Part shown: in pieces, positions 36,001 to 45,651 of the stretch
Layout of the letters: each line of letters begins with the position of its first letter
How positions within the stretch are numbered: the stretch's first letter is position 1
Assembly (NCBI RefSeq): GCF_016861975.1
Contig: NZ_BOMB01000013.1
Coordinates: forward strand, 46,963 to 110,962
Reading direction: 5' to 3'
Origin: Actinocatenispora rupis
GTDB lineage: Bacteria > Actinomycetota > Actinomycetes > Mycobacteriales > Micromonosporaceae
Length of the DNA: 64,000 nucleotides
Notes under the pieces: generated by a model
Database searches by the model: none
Seen by the model: the letters and a program-made list of their open reading frames with translations, nothing else
Told to the model about the DNA's origin: nothing
Made by a program: the position numbers and the translations under genes

Positions 36001-36172
36001 CCTCAGAGGTCCTGGCAGAAAGGCGTCGGATGGCTGGCGAGGCTCAGGGCGGGGCTGCCAAGGCGGAGGTGCAGTCGCATACCGGTGTTGTATGCGACTG
36101 TGCCGACAACGTCGGCAGCGTCGTCCTGAGTCCGCCAGGCGCCGACAGTCCTTTCTGTCAGGACCTCTAAGG
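36001..36172. mobile_element. MITE-like inverted-repeat element
   Basis: The outer arms 36001-36023 (cctcagaggtcctggcagaa...) and 36150-36172 match in 21 of 23 positions when inverted; weaker pairing extends about 15 nt further in. Inside are a perfect 11-bp hairpin (cagtcgcatac/gtatgcgactg, 36072-36100) and a 7-bp hairpin (tgccgac/gtcggca, 36101-36117). It carries no gene and fills the divergent promoter region between the GNAT and NHL genes. I see no clear target-site duplication, so a large regulatory hairpin remains possible. Confidence 0.55.
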
Positions 36173-36206
36173 TCTATGCCGGTCCCGATCGTCAGGAGTC
36201 GCCGGC

Positions 36207-38387
36207 ATGATCCGACAGGCGCGCATCGCCCCGTTCGCCGCGATCCTGGTCGCGGCGGCGGCGTTGGCGTCGCCGGGTGTGGCGTGGTCGGCACCGAGCG
36301 CACCCGTGCTCACCACGGTCGCCGGCACCGGTGACGGGGAGTACTCGGGGGACGGTGGTCGGGCGACGCGCGCGGGTGTCCCGGTCTCGGGGCCGGTGGC
36401 GCTCGCCCCGGACGGCACGCTCTACCTGGTGTCGGGGTCGCGGATCCGCGCCGTTGAGCCGAACGGCACGATCCGTACGGTGGCCGGGACCGGGCGTACC
36501 GGATGGTCGGGGGACGGTGGCGCGGCGACGCGGGCCAGCCTGGGCCGGTCGATCGGTGGCCTCGCCGTCGCCCGCGACGGCACGCTGTACGTGGCGGACA
36601 CCGGCAACGACCGGGTGCGCGCGGTCGACCCGCACACCCACCGGATCGGTACGGTGGCGGGCGGGGGTCGGCTCGGTGACGGCGCCCCGGCGGACGAGGC
36701 CCGGCTGTCCGATCCCACCGACGTCGCGGTCGCGCCGGACGGCACGCTCTACATCGCGGACCGCCGCGACGGCCGGATCCGCGCGGTCGACCCGGACCGG
36801 CACACGATCCGCACGTTCGCCGGCGGCGGCACCGACGACCCGCTGTACCACCGGGGCGGGTTCGGCGGTGACACCGGCGCCACCGCGCTGCGCACGTACC
36901 TGGAGCCGGTCGCGGTCGCCGTCGCCCCCGACGCCACCGTGTACGTGGCGGACCGCAACCGGATCCTCGCCGTACGACCGGGATCCGGTGCGGTGACGGT
37001 GTTCGACGGCTCCGGCGCCGACGCGCTGCGGCACCCCAGCCACCTCACCGTCGCCGCCCACACGCTGTACGTGGTGGACGACGCCGGCGTGCACACCCTG
37101 CGCCTCGGCGACCCGGGAGCCGCCCTGCACCGGTACGCCGGCGGCGGCGACCCGGACCGGCTCGGCGACGGGGGAACGCCGACCGCGGTGGCGTTCGGCG
37201 CGGACACCGACGTGGCGGCCGCGCCGGGCGGCCCGGTGTACCTGTCCGATCCGCGGCACCACCGGATCCGCGCCGTCACCGCGCATCCGCCGGCGCGCGC
37301 CGACCCCGGCCCGGCCCGGCCCGTCACCAGCTATCCGTTCCGGGACAGCACGTTCGCCGACCCCACTGCCGTCGCGGTCGGCACCGACGCCACCGCGTAC
37401 GTGGCGGACGGGCGGCGCGGCGTCGTCGACGCGGTCGACCCGCGGCACGGCACCCGCACCCGCGTCGCCACCGGCCTCGACCACCCCCGCGACCTCGCCC
37501 TCCACCACCACACGCTGTACGTGGCGGACCGGCGCGGCGTCCGTGCCGTCGACCTGTCCACCCACACCACCACCGCGGTACGTGGCGCGCCCGGCGCCGC
37601 CCACCTCGCCACCGACCCCCGCGGCACCCTGTACGTGTCGTCCCGCGCGGGCGTCTGCGTGCTCCGTTCCGGCAGCTGCCGGGTCCTCGCCACGCACGCG
37701 CGGGTGCCGGCCGCGGGCGCGATCACCGTCGACACCACCGGCACCGCGTACGTGGTGGACGGCGGCCGGGTCCGCGCCGTCGCCCCGACCGGGACGGTCG
37801 CCACGGTCGCCGGCGCCGCGTCCGGCACCGGCCCGTACTCGGACGGCGGTCCGGCCACGTCGACCGGCGCGCTGTCCGTCGCGGGCCTCGCCGTCACCGG
37901 CCGCACGCTCTACCTCGCCGATCCTGCCGGACACCGGATCCGCGCGGTCGACCTGGCCCGCGGCACCATCACCACCGTCCCCGGCGGGACGCGCGGTCTC
38001 GACGGGCCGGCGGACGTGGCGGTCGGCCCGCACGGCGCGCTGTTCGTCGCGGACCCCGGCGCGCACCGGCTCCGCGTCGTCGGCACGGCGCCGCGGCCCA
38101 CCCCGGCCGCGTCCCCCGGCACCCGCTGGTACCTGGTGGTCGGGCCGGGCGTGGTGCTCGTCGCGGCAGCCGCCGGCGTCCTGTCGTTCCGGCGGCGGCG
38201 TCGCCGTCCGGCCCCCGACACCCGCGTCACCGTACGGCCGGCCGCGGTGCCGGGGCCCGCGCCGCGGCCGACCACCGTGTCCATGACCGTCGACGACGCC
38301 GCCGTACCGGCGTCGGGTGCGCGGTCGGCGGGCGTGTCGATGCCGGACGGTCCCGGTCGCGCGGGCCGCAGCATCCTCGCCGACTGA
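36207..38387 (+). CDS. Secreted or surface-anchored NHL-repeat beta-propeller protein
   Basis: 726 residues. A signal peptide (FAAILVAAAALASPGVAWSA) is followed by many NHL-type repeats such as APDGTLYIADRRDGRIRAVD and RDGTLYVADTGNDRVRAVD, including two TVAGTG...GDGG starts, enough for one or two propellers. Near the C-terminus is a membrane helix (WYLVVGPGVVLVAAAAGVLS) followed by RRRRR and a short cytoplasmic tail, so the propellers should face outside. There are no catalytic motifs; a binding or scaffold role is inference. ATG 36207; ends in a hairpin shared with the convergent ybaK gene. Confidence 0.85.
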   Translation: MIRQARIAPFAAILVAAAALASPGVAWSAPSAPVLTTVAGTGDGEYSGDGGRATRAGVPVSGPVALAPDGTLYLVSGSRIRAVEPNGTIRTVAGTGRTGWSGDGGAATRASLGRSIGGLAVARDGTLYVADTGNDRVRAVDPHTHRIGTVAGGGRLGDGAPADEARLSDPTDVAVAPDGTLYIADRRDGRIRAVDPDRHTIRTFAGGGTDDPLYHRGGFGGDTGATALRTYLEPVAVAVAPDATVYVADRNRILAVRPGSGAVTVFDGSGADALRHPSHLTVAAHTLYVVDDAGVHTLRLGDPGAALHRYAGGGDPDRLGDGGTPTAVAFGADTDVAAAPGGPVYLSDPRHHRIRAVTAHPPARADPGPARPVTSYPFRDSTFADPTAVAVGTDATAYVADGRRGVVDAVDPRHGTRTRVATGLDHPRDLALHHHTLYVADRRGVRAVDLSTHTTTAVRGAPGAAHLATDPRGTLYVSSRAGVCVLRSGSCRVLATHARVPAAGAITVDTTGTAYVVDGGRVRAVAPTGTVATVAGAASGTGPYSDGGPATSTGALSVAGLAVTGRTLYLADPAGHRIRAVDLARGTITTVPGGTRGLDGPADVAVGPHGALFVADPGAHRLRVVGTAPRPTPAASPGTRWYLVVGPGVVLVAAAAGVLSFRRRRRRPAPDTRVTVRPAAVPGPAPRPTTVSMTVDDAAVPASGARSAGVSMPDGPGRAGRSILAD

Positions 38388-38398
38388 CGGTCAGTCGG
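38380..38398. terminator. Stop-to-stop hairpin between NHL and ybaK genes
   Basis: ccgactga (38380-38387) and tcagtcgg (38391-38398) are perfectly complementary around cgg and contain the stop codons of both convergent genes. Confidence 0.55.
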
Positions 38399-38873
38399 TC
38401 GCGGCGATCGGCGCGGTCACCGCGTTCGTGAGGCGGGCGAGGTCGGCGGCGGCGAGTTCGAGTTCGAGCCCGCGGCGCCCCGCCGAGCAGTACACCGTCT
38501 CGTACTCCCCGGCCGACGTGTCGAGCACGGTGGGCAGGCGCTTGCGCTGGCCGAGCGGGCTGATGCCGCCCCGCACGTACCCGGTGGCGCGCTCGGCGGC
38601 GGTCGGGTCGGCCATCGCGGCCTTCTTCCCGCCGACCGCGGCGGCCAGCGCCTTCAGGTCCAGCGACGCCGTCACCGGTACGACGGCGACCGTGAGCGCC
38701 CCGTCCACCTCGGCGACCAGCGTCTTGAACACCCGCCCCGCCGGTACGCCGAGCGCTTCGGCGGCCTCCGCCCCGTACGACTCGGCCCGCGGGTCGTGCG
38801 TGTACTCGTGGACCCGGTGTGTCACCTTCTGCCGCGCGACGAGAGCGGTCGCCGGCGTTCCCTTGCCCGCCAC
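38391..38873 (-). CDS. ybaK: YbaK/EbsC family Cys-tRNA(Pro) deacylase
   Basis: 160 residues: ATALVARQKVTHRVHEYTHD, GVPAGRVFKTLVAEVDG, the catalytic Lys region in KTL, and GGISPLGQRKRLPTVLD are diagnostic. The enzyme clears mischarged Cys-tRNA(Pro). GTG 38873 is chosen at the start of homology. It follows the methyltransferase gene by 11 nt on the same strand. Confidence 0.94.
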   Translation of the reverse strand: MAGKGTPATALVARQKVTHRVHEYTHDPRAESYGAEAAEALGVPAGRVFKTLVAEVDGALTVAVVPVTASLDLKALAAAVGGKKAAMADPTAAERATGYVRGGISPLGQRKRLPTVLDTSAGEYETVYCSAGRRGLELELAAADLARLTNAVTAPIAATD

Positions 38874-38884
38874 GGCAGCGGAGC

Positions 38885-40105
38885 CTACCCGCCGCCGGTA
38901 CCGGCCGGCCGGGCATTTCCCACCGCGCCGCCGGCCGGCAGCGGGGTGCAGAGCAGGGCGGTCGGGGTGCCGGCGATCCGGGTGACGACCACGGTGGCGG
39001 TCGCGTCGCCGGCCGGCTTGAGCTGCCTGCGCAGCGCGTCCGGGTCGAGCGCGATGCCGCGCTTCTTGATGGTGACGACACCGACGCCGCGCGAGCGCAG
39101 CACCGCGCGCAACCGCTTCACCGAGTACGCCAGCACCTCGTCCACCGCGTACCCGCGGGCGAAGGGGGTGGCGGCGGGGCGGTCGGTGTAGAGGTAGCCG
39201 ACGCCGGGTTCGCCGATGGTGCCGCCGATCCGGTCGGCGAGTTCGGCGACGAGGTGCGCGCGCAGCACCGCCCCGTCCGGCTCGTACAGGTACGCCCGGA
39301 CCGGGCCGACCGTCGCCTCCCGCGTACCGTCGCCGGTCAGGTCGGCGGCGCCGGTGGCGTCGAGCACGGTGGCGCGCCGCGGTACCCGGGCGAGCGGGCC
39401 GCACCAGAGCGCCGCCTCGACGACCTCGCCGCGGACCGAGACCCATTCGGCCTCGGCGCCGGGCGGCAGCAGCGCGTGGTCGATGCCGGGGCCGAGCTTG
39501 AGGCACGTCGTACCGGCGGTGAGGTCGAGCAGGAAGTCCCAGGGCGGCGAGTACGCGGAGGGGTCGAAGACGCGGCGTCCACCGCTGCGCCGGGCCGGGT
39601 CGCAGAACACCGCGTCGGCGCCGGCGCGGTCGACGGTCGTCGCGTCCGCGCACCGTACGTCGACGAGATGGCTCAACCCGGCCGACTCCGCGTTGGCCGC
39701 GGCGACCGCGGCCGTACCGGGGTCGGCGTCGACGGCGGTCACCCGCAACCCGGCCCGCGCGTACGCGAGGGCGTCGGTGCCGATGCCGCAGCACAGGTCC
39801 AGCACCGTCCGTACGCCGGCGGCGGCGAGTCGCCGGGCCCGCCGGTCGGCGACCACGGGGCGGGTGGCCTGCTGGAGCCCGTCGGCCGTGAACCACATCC
39901 GGGCGGCGTCCGGTCCGAACTTCGCCGCCGCCCGCGCGCGCAGCGTCGCCTGCCCGTACGCCGCGGCCGCCAGGTCGGCCGGGTATCCGGACCGGCGCAG
40001 TGCCTCCACCCCGGCCAGCGGGTCACCCGCCGCCAGCGGTGCCGCCGCGGCGAGCGCCGCCGAGCCGTCCGCGCCGAGCAGCGCCTGCAGCATCTCCGGT
40101 GTCAC
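38885..40105 (-). CDS. Class I SAM-dependent methyltransferase with THUMP-like C-terminal domain
   Basis: 406 residues. The SAM site is RTVLDLCCGIGTDALAYARA, followed by VTAVDADPGTAAVAAANAES and an AVFCDPARRSGGRRVF motif IV. The C-terminal third (VGVVTIKKRGIALDPDALRR) looks like the THUMP-like domain found in this actinobacterial family. DPAR suggests nucleic-acid or nucleotide methylation, but the target is unknown. Confidence 0.88.
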   Translation of the reverse strand: MTPEMLQALLGADGSAALAAAAPLAAGDPLAGVEALRRSGYPADLAAAAYGQATLRARAAAKFGPDAARMWFTADGLQQATRPVVADRRARRLAAAGVRTVLDLCCGIGTDALAYARAGLRVTAVDADPGTAAVAAANAESAGLSHLVDVRCADATTVDRAGADAVFCDPARRSGGRRVFDPSAYSPPWDFLLDLTAGTTCLKLGPGIDHALLPPGAEAEWVSVRGEVVEAALWCGPLARVPRRATVLDATGAADLTGDGTREATVGPVRAYLYEPDGAVLRAHLVAELADRIGGTIGEPGVGYLYTDRPAATPFARGYAVDEVLAYSVKRLRAVLRSRGVGVVTIKKRGIALDPDALRRQLKPAGDATATVVVTRIAGTPTALLCTPLPAGGAVGNARPAGTGGG

Positions 40106-40129
40106 CCCGCCGATGCTGCCCTACCGCGG

Positions 40130-40324
40130 TCAGGCGTGCGGCAGGTGCTCGTCGACGACGCAGTCCGGGCCGGGGAAGACCAGGTTCTCGTGTCCGTCCG
40201 GGAAGCGCACCAGGTACGGCGGCTCGCCGTGGTCGCCGCGCACCTCGATGATCTCGCCCACCCGGTCGTGTTCGCCGACCGTACGACCATGGACGTGCAG
40301 GTGGTCACCAACTGTGGCCTGCAT
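40130..40324 (-). CDS. DUF1918 small protein
   Basis: 64 residues: MQATVGDHLHVHGRTVGEHD, then GEIIEVRGDHGEPPYLVRF and DGHENLVFPGPDCVV, the whole DUF1918 family (SH3-like barrel, function unknown). ATG 40324 has GGAGG 9 nt upstream; GTG 40333 is an unlikely alternative. Confidence 0.92.
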   Translation of the reverse strand: MQATVGDHLHVHGRTVGEHDRVGEIIEVRGDHGEPPYLVRFPDGHENLVFPGPDCVVDEHLPHA

Positions 40325-40432
40325 GTTCCTCACCTCCGTACGTCACCCTCCAGTCTGCGGTCGGGCGGGGACGCACGGAAGCGGTTCGGCTCACGGCGTA
40401 CGCTCGGCTGCGGCACCGTACCGGCGTGGCGA

Positions 40433-40459
40433 TTGGCACTCTCCTTGACGGAGTGCCAG
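40433..40459 (+). promoter_or_regulatory. CIRCE element 1 (HrcA operator)
   Basis: ttggcactc-N9-gagtgccag closely matches CIRCE (TTAGCACTC-N9-GAGTGCTAA). Its spacer holds the -35 box, so HrcA binding would cover the promoter. Confidence 0.92.
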
Positions 40460-40474
40460 CCGCCGACCTAACCT
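40445..40474 (+). promoter_or_regulatory. groESL promoter
   Basis: -35 TTGACG (40445-40450) and -10 TAACCT (40469-40474) with an 18-bp spacer, lying between and within the two CIRCE elements. Confidence 0.75.
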
Positions 40475-40478
40475 TCGG

Positions 40479-40505
40479 TTAGCACTCTCGCTCTTAGGGT
40501 GCCAG
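40479..40505 (+). promoter_or_regulatory. CIRCE element 2 (HrcA operator)
   Basis: ttagcactc-N9-gggtgccag has a perfect left half and a slightly diverged right half, just downstream of the -10 box. Confidence 0.88.
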
Positions 40506-40600
40506 CAAGTACGAGAAGGCCGAGCGGTCCGGCCACCCGCGACGACGGACCCGCCGGTCACATCAGGCATGAAGATCAAGTACCCATGGAGGGTCTTGCC

Positions 40601-40909
40601 GTGACCACCGCGACCAAGGTTGCGATCAAGCCGTTGGAGGACCGGATCGTCGTCTCCGCCAACGAGGCTGAGACCACGACCGCGTCGGGCATCGTCATTC
40701 CCGACACCGCCAAGGAGAAGCCGCAGGAGGGCACCGTCCTCGCCGTCGGCCCCGGCCGTATCGACGACAAGGGCAACCGAGTGCCGGTCGACGTCAAGGA
40801 AGGCGACGTCGTCATCTACTCGAAGTACGGCGGCACCGAGGTCAAGTACGCGGGCGAGGAGTACCTCATCCTCTCCGCGCGCGACGTCCTCGCGATCGTC
40901 CAGAAGTGA
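40601..40909 (+). CDS. groES: Co-chaperonin GroES
   Basis: 102 residues, standard Gro[22 protein letters not shown], the mobile loop [20 protein letters not shown], and [20 protein letters not shown] are present. GTG 40601 has GGAGG 8 nt upstream; the ATG at 40586 lies inside that Shine-Dalgarno region. Transcribed from the CIRCE-controlled promoter with groEL 93 nt downstream. Confidence 0.97.
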   Translation: MTTATKVAIKPLEDRIVVSANEAETTTASGIVIPDTAKEKPQEGTVLAVGPGRIDDKGNRVPVDVKEGDVVIYSKYGGTEVKYAGEEYLILSARDVLAIVQK

Positions 40910-40928
40910 CGACAGCGCAGTAACCACT

Positions 40929-40963
40929 CGCCCCGGGGTTGGCCGCGTGCCGACCCCGGGGCG
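40929..40963 (+). promoter_or_regulatory. Strong hairpin between groES and groEL
   Basis: cgccccggggttgg (40929-40942) pairs with ccgaccccggggcg (40950-40963) in a 14-bp stem with one G-U pair and a 7-nt loop. It lies 20 nt after groES and 40 nt before groEL. It could attenuate groEL, end part of the transcripts, or mark an RNA-processing site as reported for other actinobacterial groESL mRNAs. Confidence 0.7.
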
Positions 40964-40984
40964 GTTCCATCTTCAATCCCGTAA

Positions 40985-42640
<1,656 letters not shown>

Positions 42641-42646
42641 GGGTAG

Positions 42647-42770
42647 GGGTCGCTGCGCCGGCCTGATTCGTCCGCCGGACTGCGCCGATCTCCGGCTTGT
42701 GTGCTGACGCACACGGCGCCGAATCTCGGCTTGCCGGCGAACGAATCAGGCTCGGCTCGCTCGCGTCCCC
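42647..42770 (+). repeat. Structured 3' repeat, copy B
   Basis: Aligns without gaps over 124 nt to copy A (reverse strand, 21466-21589). The outer stem gcctgattcg (42661-42670) pairs with cgaatcaggc (42742-42751); an inner ccgg/ccgg pairing and the conserved central hairpin gtgtgc-tgac-gcacac (42699-42714) complete the fold. It lies just after the groEL stop, in the same relative orientation as copy A behind its gene. Confidence 0.85.
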
Positions 42771-42793
42771 AGTAGGTGATGTTCGAGCGATAC

Positions 42794-42826
42794 ACGGTGG
42801 GGCTGACCTTTGGTCAGCCCCACCGT
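42794..42826. terminator. Bidirectional terminator between groEL and whiB-family gene
   Basis: acggtggggctgacc (42794-42808) and ggtcagccccaccgt (42812-42826) form a perfect 15-bp stem with a ttt loop, between convergent genes and 15 nt after the reverse-strand stop. Confidence 0.85.
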
Positions 42827-42840
42827 CGTGTCCGGGGGGT

Positions 42841-43212
42841 CTACGCGGGGACGGATTCGGGGGTGTCGGCGCCGCGGAGGCGGGCGTCCAGGCGGTGGAG
42901 GTCGACGCGGCGGTGGCGGCGGTCCGCCAGGTCCTCCCAGCCGGTGTCGATCAGGCGCTGGCGTTCGGATTCGCTCAGCCCGCCCCACACGCCGTACGGC
43001 TCGTGCACCTTCAGGGCGTGCGCGGCGCACTGGGCCCGTACGGGGCAGCTGCCGCACACGGCCTTCGCGTCCCGCTCGCGCCGGGTACGGGACGGTCCGC
43101 GCTCGCCTTCCGGATGGAAGAAGACCGCGCTCGGCAACCCCCGGCAGTTGCCGGCGAGCTGCCAGTCCCACAGGTCGGCGTTGGTACCCGGTAGGCGACG
43201 GATGTCCGCCAT
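42841..43212 (-). CDS. whiD: WhiB-family iron-sulfur regulator, WhiD/WhiB3-like
   Basis: 123 residues with the four iron-sulfur Cys at positions 23, 53, 56 and 62 (AGNCRGL; VCGSCPVRAQC) and the turn motif YGVWGGLSESERQ, then a basic tail. Wbl proteins bind the primary sigma factor and act in sporulation (WhiD) or redox response (WhiB3). The WhiD/WhiB3 label rests on the short VFFHPEGERG segment and on synteny with groEL, bldM and sigD. ATG 43212 has AGGAGGG 4 nt upstream. Confidence 0.93.
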   Translation of the reverse strand: MADIRRLPGTNADLWDWQLAGNCRGLPSAVFFHPEGERGPSRTRRERDAKAVCGSCPVRAQCAAHALKVHEPYGVWGGLSESERQRLIDTGWEDLADRRHRRVDLHRLDARLRGADTPESVPA

Positions 43213-43366
43213 CAGCCCTCCTTGCTCATCGTTCGCCCTCCGTCCGGTTCGCCGCCGCGGGTGCGGCGGTCCGCCGGACCTTGGCCGACCACACGTGGCC
43301 GGCCGGCCGACCACGCTCACGTGTCATCCGGTGCCGGCCCCCCGCTGCCCGCCGCCATCGGCGACG

Positions 43367-44224
43367 ATGGCGTACGTGCACGAGTCGGCCCCGGATGTCT
43401 GGTGTCTGCCCTGGGCGTACCCGGGGCCGCCCGCCCGCAAACGGGTCGTACCGGGAAGCCTCGACGCGGTGGAGCGCGCGCTGTGGTTCGGCACCCCGAA
43501 ACGGGCGTTGTCCCTGCTCGGCGAGCATCCGGACACCCCGCGTACCGGCTGGCTGCGGACCGTCGCGTTGCTCGCCACCGGCCGGTACGAGGAGGCCGGG
43601 GCCGTCGCGTTCCCGGGGTCGGCCGGGCGGTGGCCGGCGCTGCTCGCGGCGGCGTCGGCGAGCGTGGCCCGGCAGTGCGGCAGGTACGCGGAGGCCGCCG
43701 AACGCGACGCGTACGCGCTGGCCGCGGCGGGCGCGGACGCCGAGGCACGCGCCGACGCCCTGGTCGGGTTGACCGCCGACGCGGTGGGCGCCGCCGACCC
43801 TCACACCGCGGCCGTACGCCTGGCCGAGTTGGACGCGATGGTGGACGGCGCCGGCTGGCGCGCGGGCGTACGGCGGGGATGGGTGGCGTGTGAACTGGCG
43901 CTGCTCACCGACCGGCCGGCACGGGCCGCCGAGGCGTCCCGCGATGCCGTACGGCGGGCCGAGGCGGCCCAGGCGCCCCGGCACCTTGCGAAGAGTTTGC
44001 TCTTTTATGGCGTTTCAATGCGGGAACTTGCTCGCAGACAAGCGGTCGCACCCCTATTCCGGTCCGCGGCGGTGATACTGGGGAGAGCGGAACGGCTCGC
44101 GGCGGCGGTCGAGGCGTTTCCACTGCTGGAGGTGGCGTGCCGGCAGCGGCAGGAGACCTTGGAGGAGGTCACTGTGACGGGGGAAGCTGTGGCGCAGAAC
44201 ACGTACACCAAAGTCGCGTCATGA
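43367..44224 (+). CDS. TPR-like helical protein, conserved between whiB and sigD
   Basis: 285 residues, Ala-rich helices: LDAVERALWFGTPKRALSLL, TVALLATGRYEEAGAVAFPG, and repeated AEAAERDAYALAAAGADAEA segments resemble degenerate tetratricopeptide repeats. A protein of this kind lies between whiB3 and sigD in mycobacteria (from memory), so it may act with these regulators, but nothing in it is catalytic. ATG 43367 is the most plausible start. Divergent from the WhiB gene, 45 nt before bldM. Confidence 0.78.
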   Translation: MAYVHESAPDVWCLPWAYPGPPARKRVVPGSLDAVERALWFGTPKRALSLLGEHPDTPRTGWLRTVALLATGRYEEAGAVAFPGSAGRWPALLAAASASVARQCGRYAEAAERDAYALAAAGADAEARADALVGLTADAVGAADPHTAAVRLAELDAMVDGAGWRAGVRRGWVACELALLTDRPARAAEASRDAVRRAEAAQAPRHLAKSLLFYGVSMRELARRQAVAPLFRSAAVILGRAERLAAAVEAFPLLEVACRQRQETLEEVTVTGEAVAQNTYTKVAS

Positions 44225-44269
44225 GCCCGAGTCACCGGGGTCTCTCTGTCAGCGAGAGAGGAGAAACAC

Positions 44270-44905
44270 GTGCGCTCGGTGCTCGTCTGTGTACGAACGC
44301 CCGTGGCGGCGCAGCGGATCGCCGCATGGGCGGCGCATCTCGGCGTGGCCGCCGCGGTCCGGACGGCGCTGTCCGGTGAGGAGGCGCTGGCCCGTATGGG
44401 CGAGCGCCCGGCGGACGTCGTCCTGATCGATGTCGGCATGACCCGACCCGACCCGGTGCAGTTCACGCGCCGGGTCCTCAGCCGCGGACCACACACCGCG
44501 CTGGTACTCGTCGGTGCGGACGACCCGCGGGCCGCCGCCGCCGCCGTCGCCGCGGGTGCCCGCGGCGTGATCCGGGCCGGCGAACACGGGGAGGACCTGG
44601 TCAGCGCGCTGGCCCAGGGCATCCTCCTGGCCTGCCCGAACGGCAGCCGTACGACCCCGGTCGCCAGCCCGGCGCTGGGCCGCCCCACCACCGCGCCCAC
44701 CGTACGGCGCAGTGTCCTGACCGAACGCGAGCTCCAGGTCCTGCGCGGCATGAGCGAGGGCAAGAGCAACGCGGAGATCGGCCGGGAGCTGTTCGTGTCG
44801 GAGGACACGGTCAAGACGCACGCCCGTCGACTGTTCCGGAAGCTCGGTGCGCGGGACCGCGCACACGCCGTGGCCTCCGCGTTCCGCTCCGGTCTGGTGA
44901 CCTGA
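44270..44905 (+). CDS. bldM: BldM-like orphan response regulator
   Basis: 211 residues: a receiver-like N-terminal domain (VVLIDVGMTRPDP holds the Asp position) and a LuxR-type HTH, LTERELQVLRGMSEGKSNAE then IGRELFVSEDTVKTHARRLF. The HTH is nearly that of BldM, which controls sporulation genes alone or with WhiI in Streptomyces. The receiver's acidic pocket looks atypical. GTG 44270 has AGGAG 6 nt upstream. A 6-bp hairpin (44241-44259) touches the first base of this Shine-Dalgarno site. No kinase gene is adjacent. Confidence 0.9.
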   Translation: MRSVLVCVRTPVAAQRIAAWAAHLGVAAAVRTALSGEEALARMGERPADVVLIDVGMTRPDPVQFTRRVLSRGPHTALVLVGADDPRAAAAAVAAGARGVIRAGEHGEDLVSALAQGILLACPNGSRTTPVASPALGRPTTAPTVRRSVLTERELQVLRGMSEGKSNAEIGRELFVSEDTVKTHARRLFRKLGARDRAHAVASAFRSGLVT

Positions 44906-45066
44906 CGGGTCGGAGTACGGATCGACGGACGTCGACTGAGCGAAGATCGCCGCAAACACGCTACCGTTCGGCGGAAGGCCCCGGGGTCGCGCGTCGCAGT
45001 GATGGCGGAGCGCAGGACGGGCCGTGACTCGTGACCCCGGCCGTAACGGGAGAGTGCGAGCGCGCG

Positions 45067-45651
45067 ATGACATCACCGGAGGCGGGTCTCACCGAACTCG
45101 CCGTGCGCGCCGCCGCCGGAGACCGAGCGGCGGTGGACGAGCTGCTCGCGAGGGTCCGACCGATCGTCGTCCGGTACTGCCGGGCCAGGCTGGGCCGGAC
45201 AGGAGGCGGCGCGTACACGACGGCCGATGATGTGGCGCAGGAGGTGTGCATCGCCGTGCTGGGCGCACTACCGCGGTACCGGGAGTCCGGGTCGCCGTTC
45301 ACCGCGTTCGTGTTCGGGATCGCCGCGCACAAGGTCGCCGACGCGCACCGCGGTGCCTCCCGGGAGAAGTCCGAGCCGGTGGCGGCGCTGCCCGAGCGGG
45401 CCGACGTGCACGCCGGTCCGGAGGCGCGCGCGGTGCAGCTCGACGCGGTCGGGCGGATGCGCCGGCTGCTGGACCGGCTCAGCCCGCAGCACCGTGAGGT
45501 CATCGTGCTGCGGGTCGGCGTGGGGCTGACGGCCGAGGAGACCGGCCGGGCGCTCGGCATGACCGCCGGCGCCGTACGGGTGACGCAGCACCGGGCCCTC
45601 AACCGGCTCCGCGCGCTCGCCGCCGAGCTGTACGACGAGGTTCCGGTATGA
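45067..45651 (+). CDS. sigD: ECF sigma factor, SigD-like
   Basis: 194 residues. Region 2 ([39 protein letters not shown]) and region 4 ([40 protein letters not shown]) are complete. Similar in sequence and position to SigD of M. tuberculosis. ATG 45067 or GTG 45031 may be the start. It overlaps its putative anti-sigma gene by 4 nt. Confidence 0.93.
   Translation: MTSPEAGLTELAVRAAAGDRAAVDELLARVRPIVVRYCRARLGRTGGGAYTTADDVAQEVCIAVLGALPRYRESGSPFTAFVFGIAAHKVADAHRGASREKSEPVAALPERADVHAGPEARAVQLDAVGRMRRLLDRLSPQHREVIVLRVGVGLTAEETGRALGMTAGAVRVTQHRALNRLRALAAELYDEVPV

Noticed and set aside
42810..43360. Forward frame overlapping the WhiB-family gene
   Set aside because: Antisense to a clear WhiB protein with four conserved Cys; low-complexity Arg/Gly composition.
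44241..44263. RNA thermometer-like hairpin masking the bldM ribosome binding site
   Set aside because: The 6-bp stem pairs only the first base of AGGAG and leaves most of the site free, so strong masking is unlikely.
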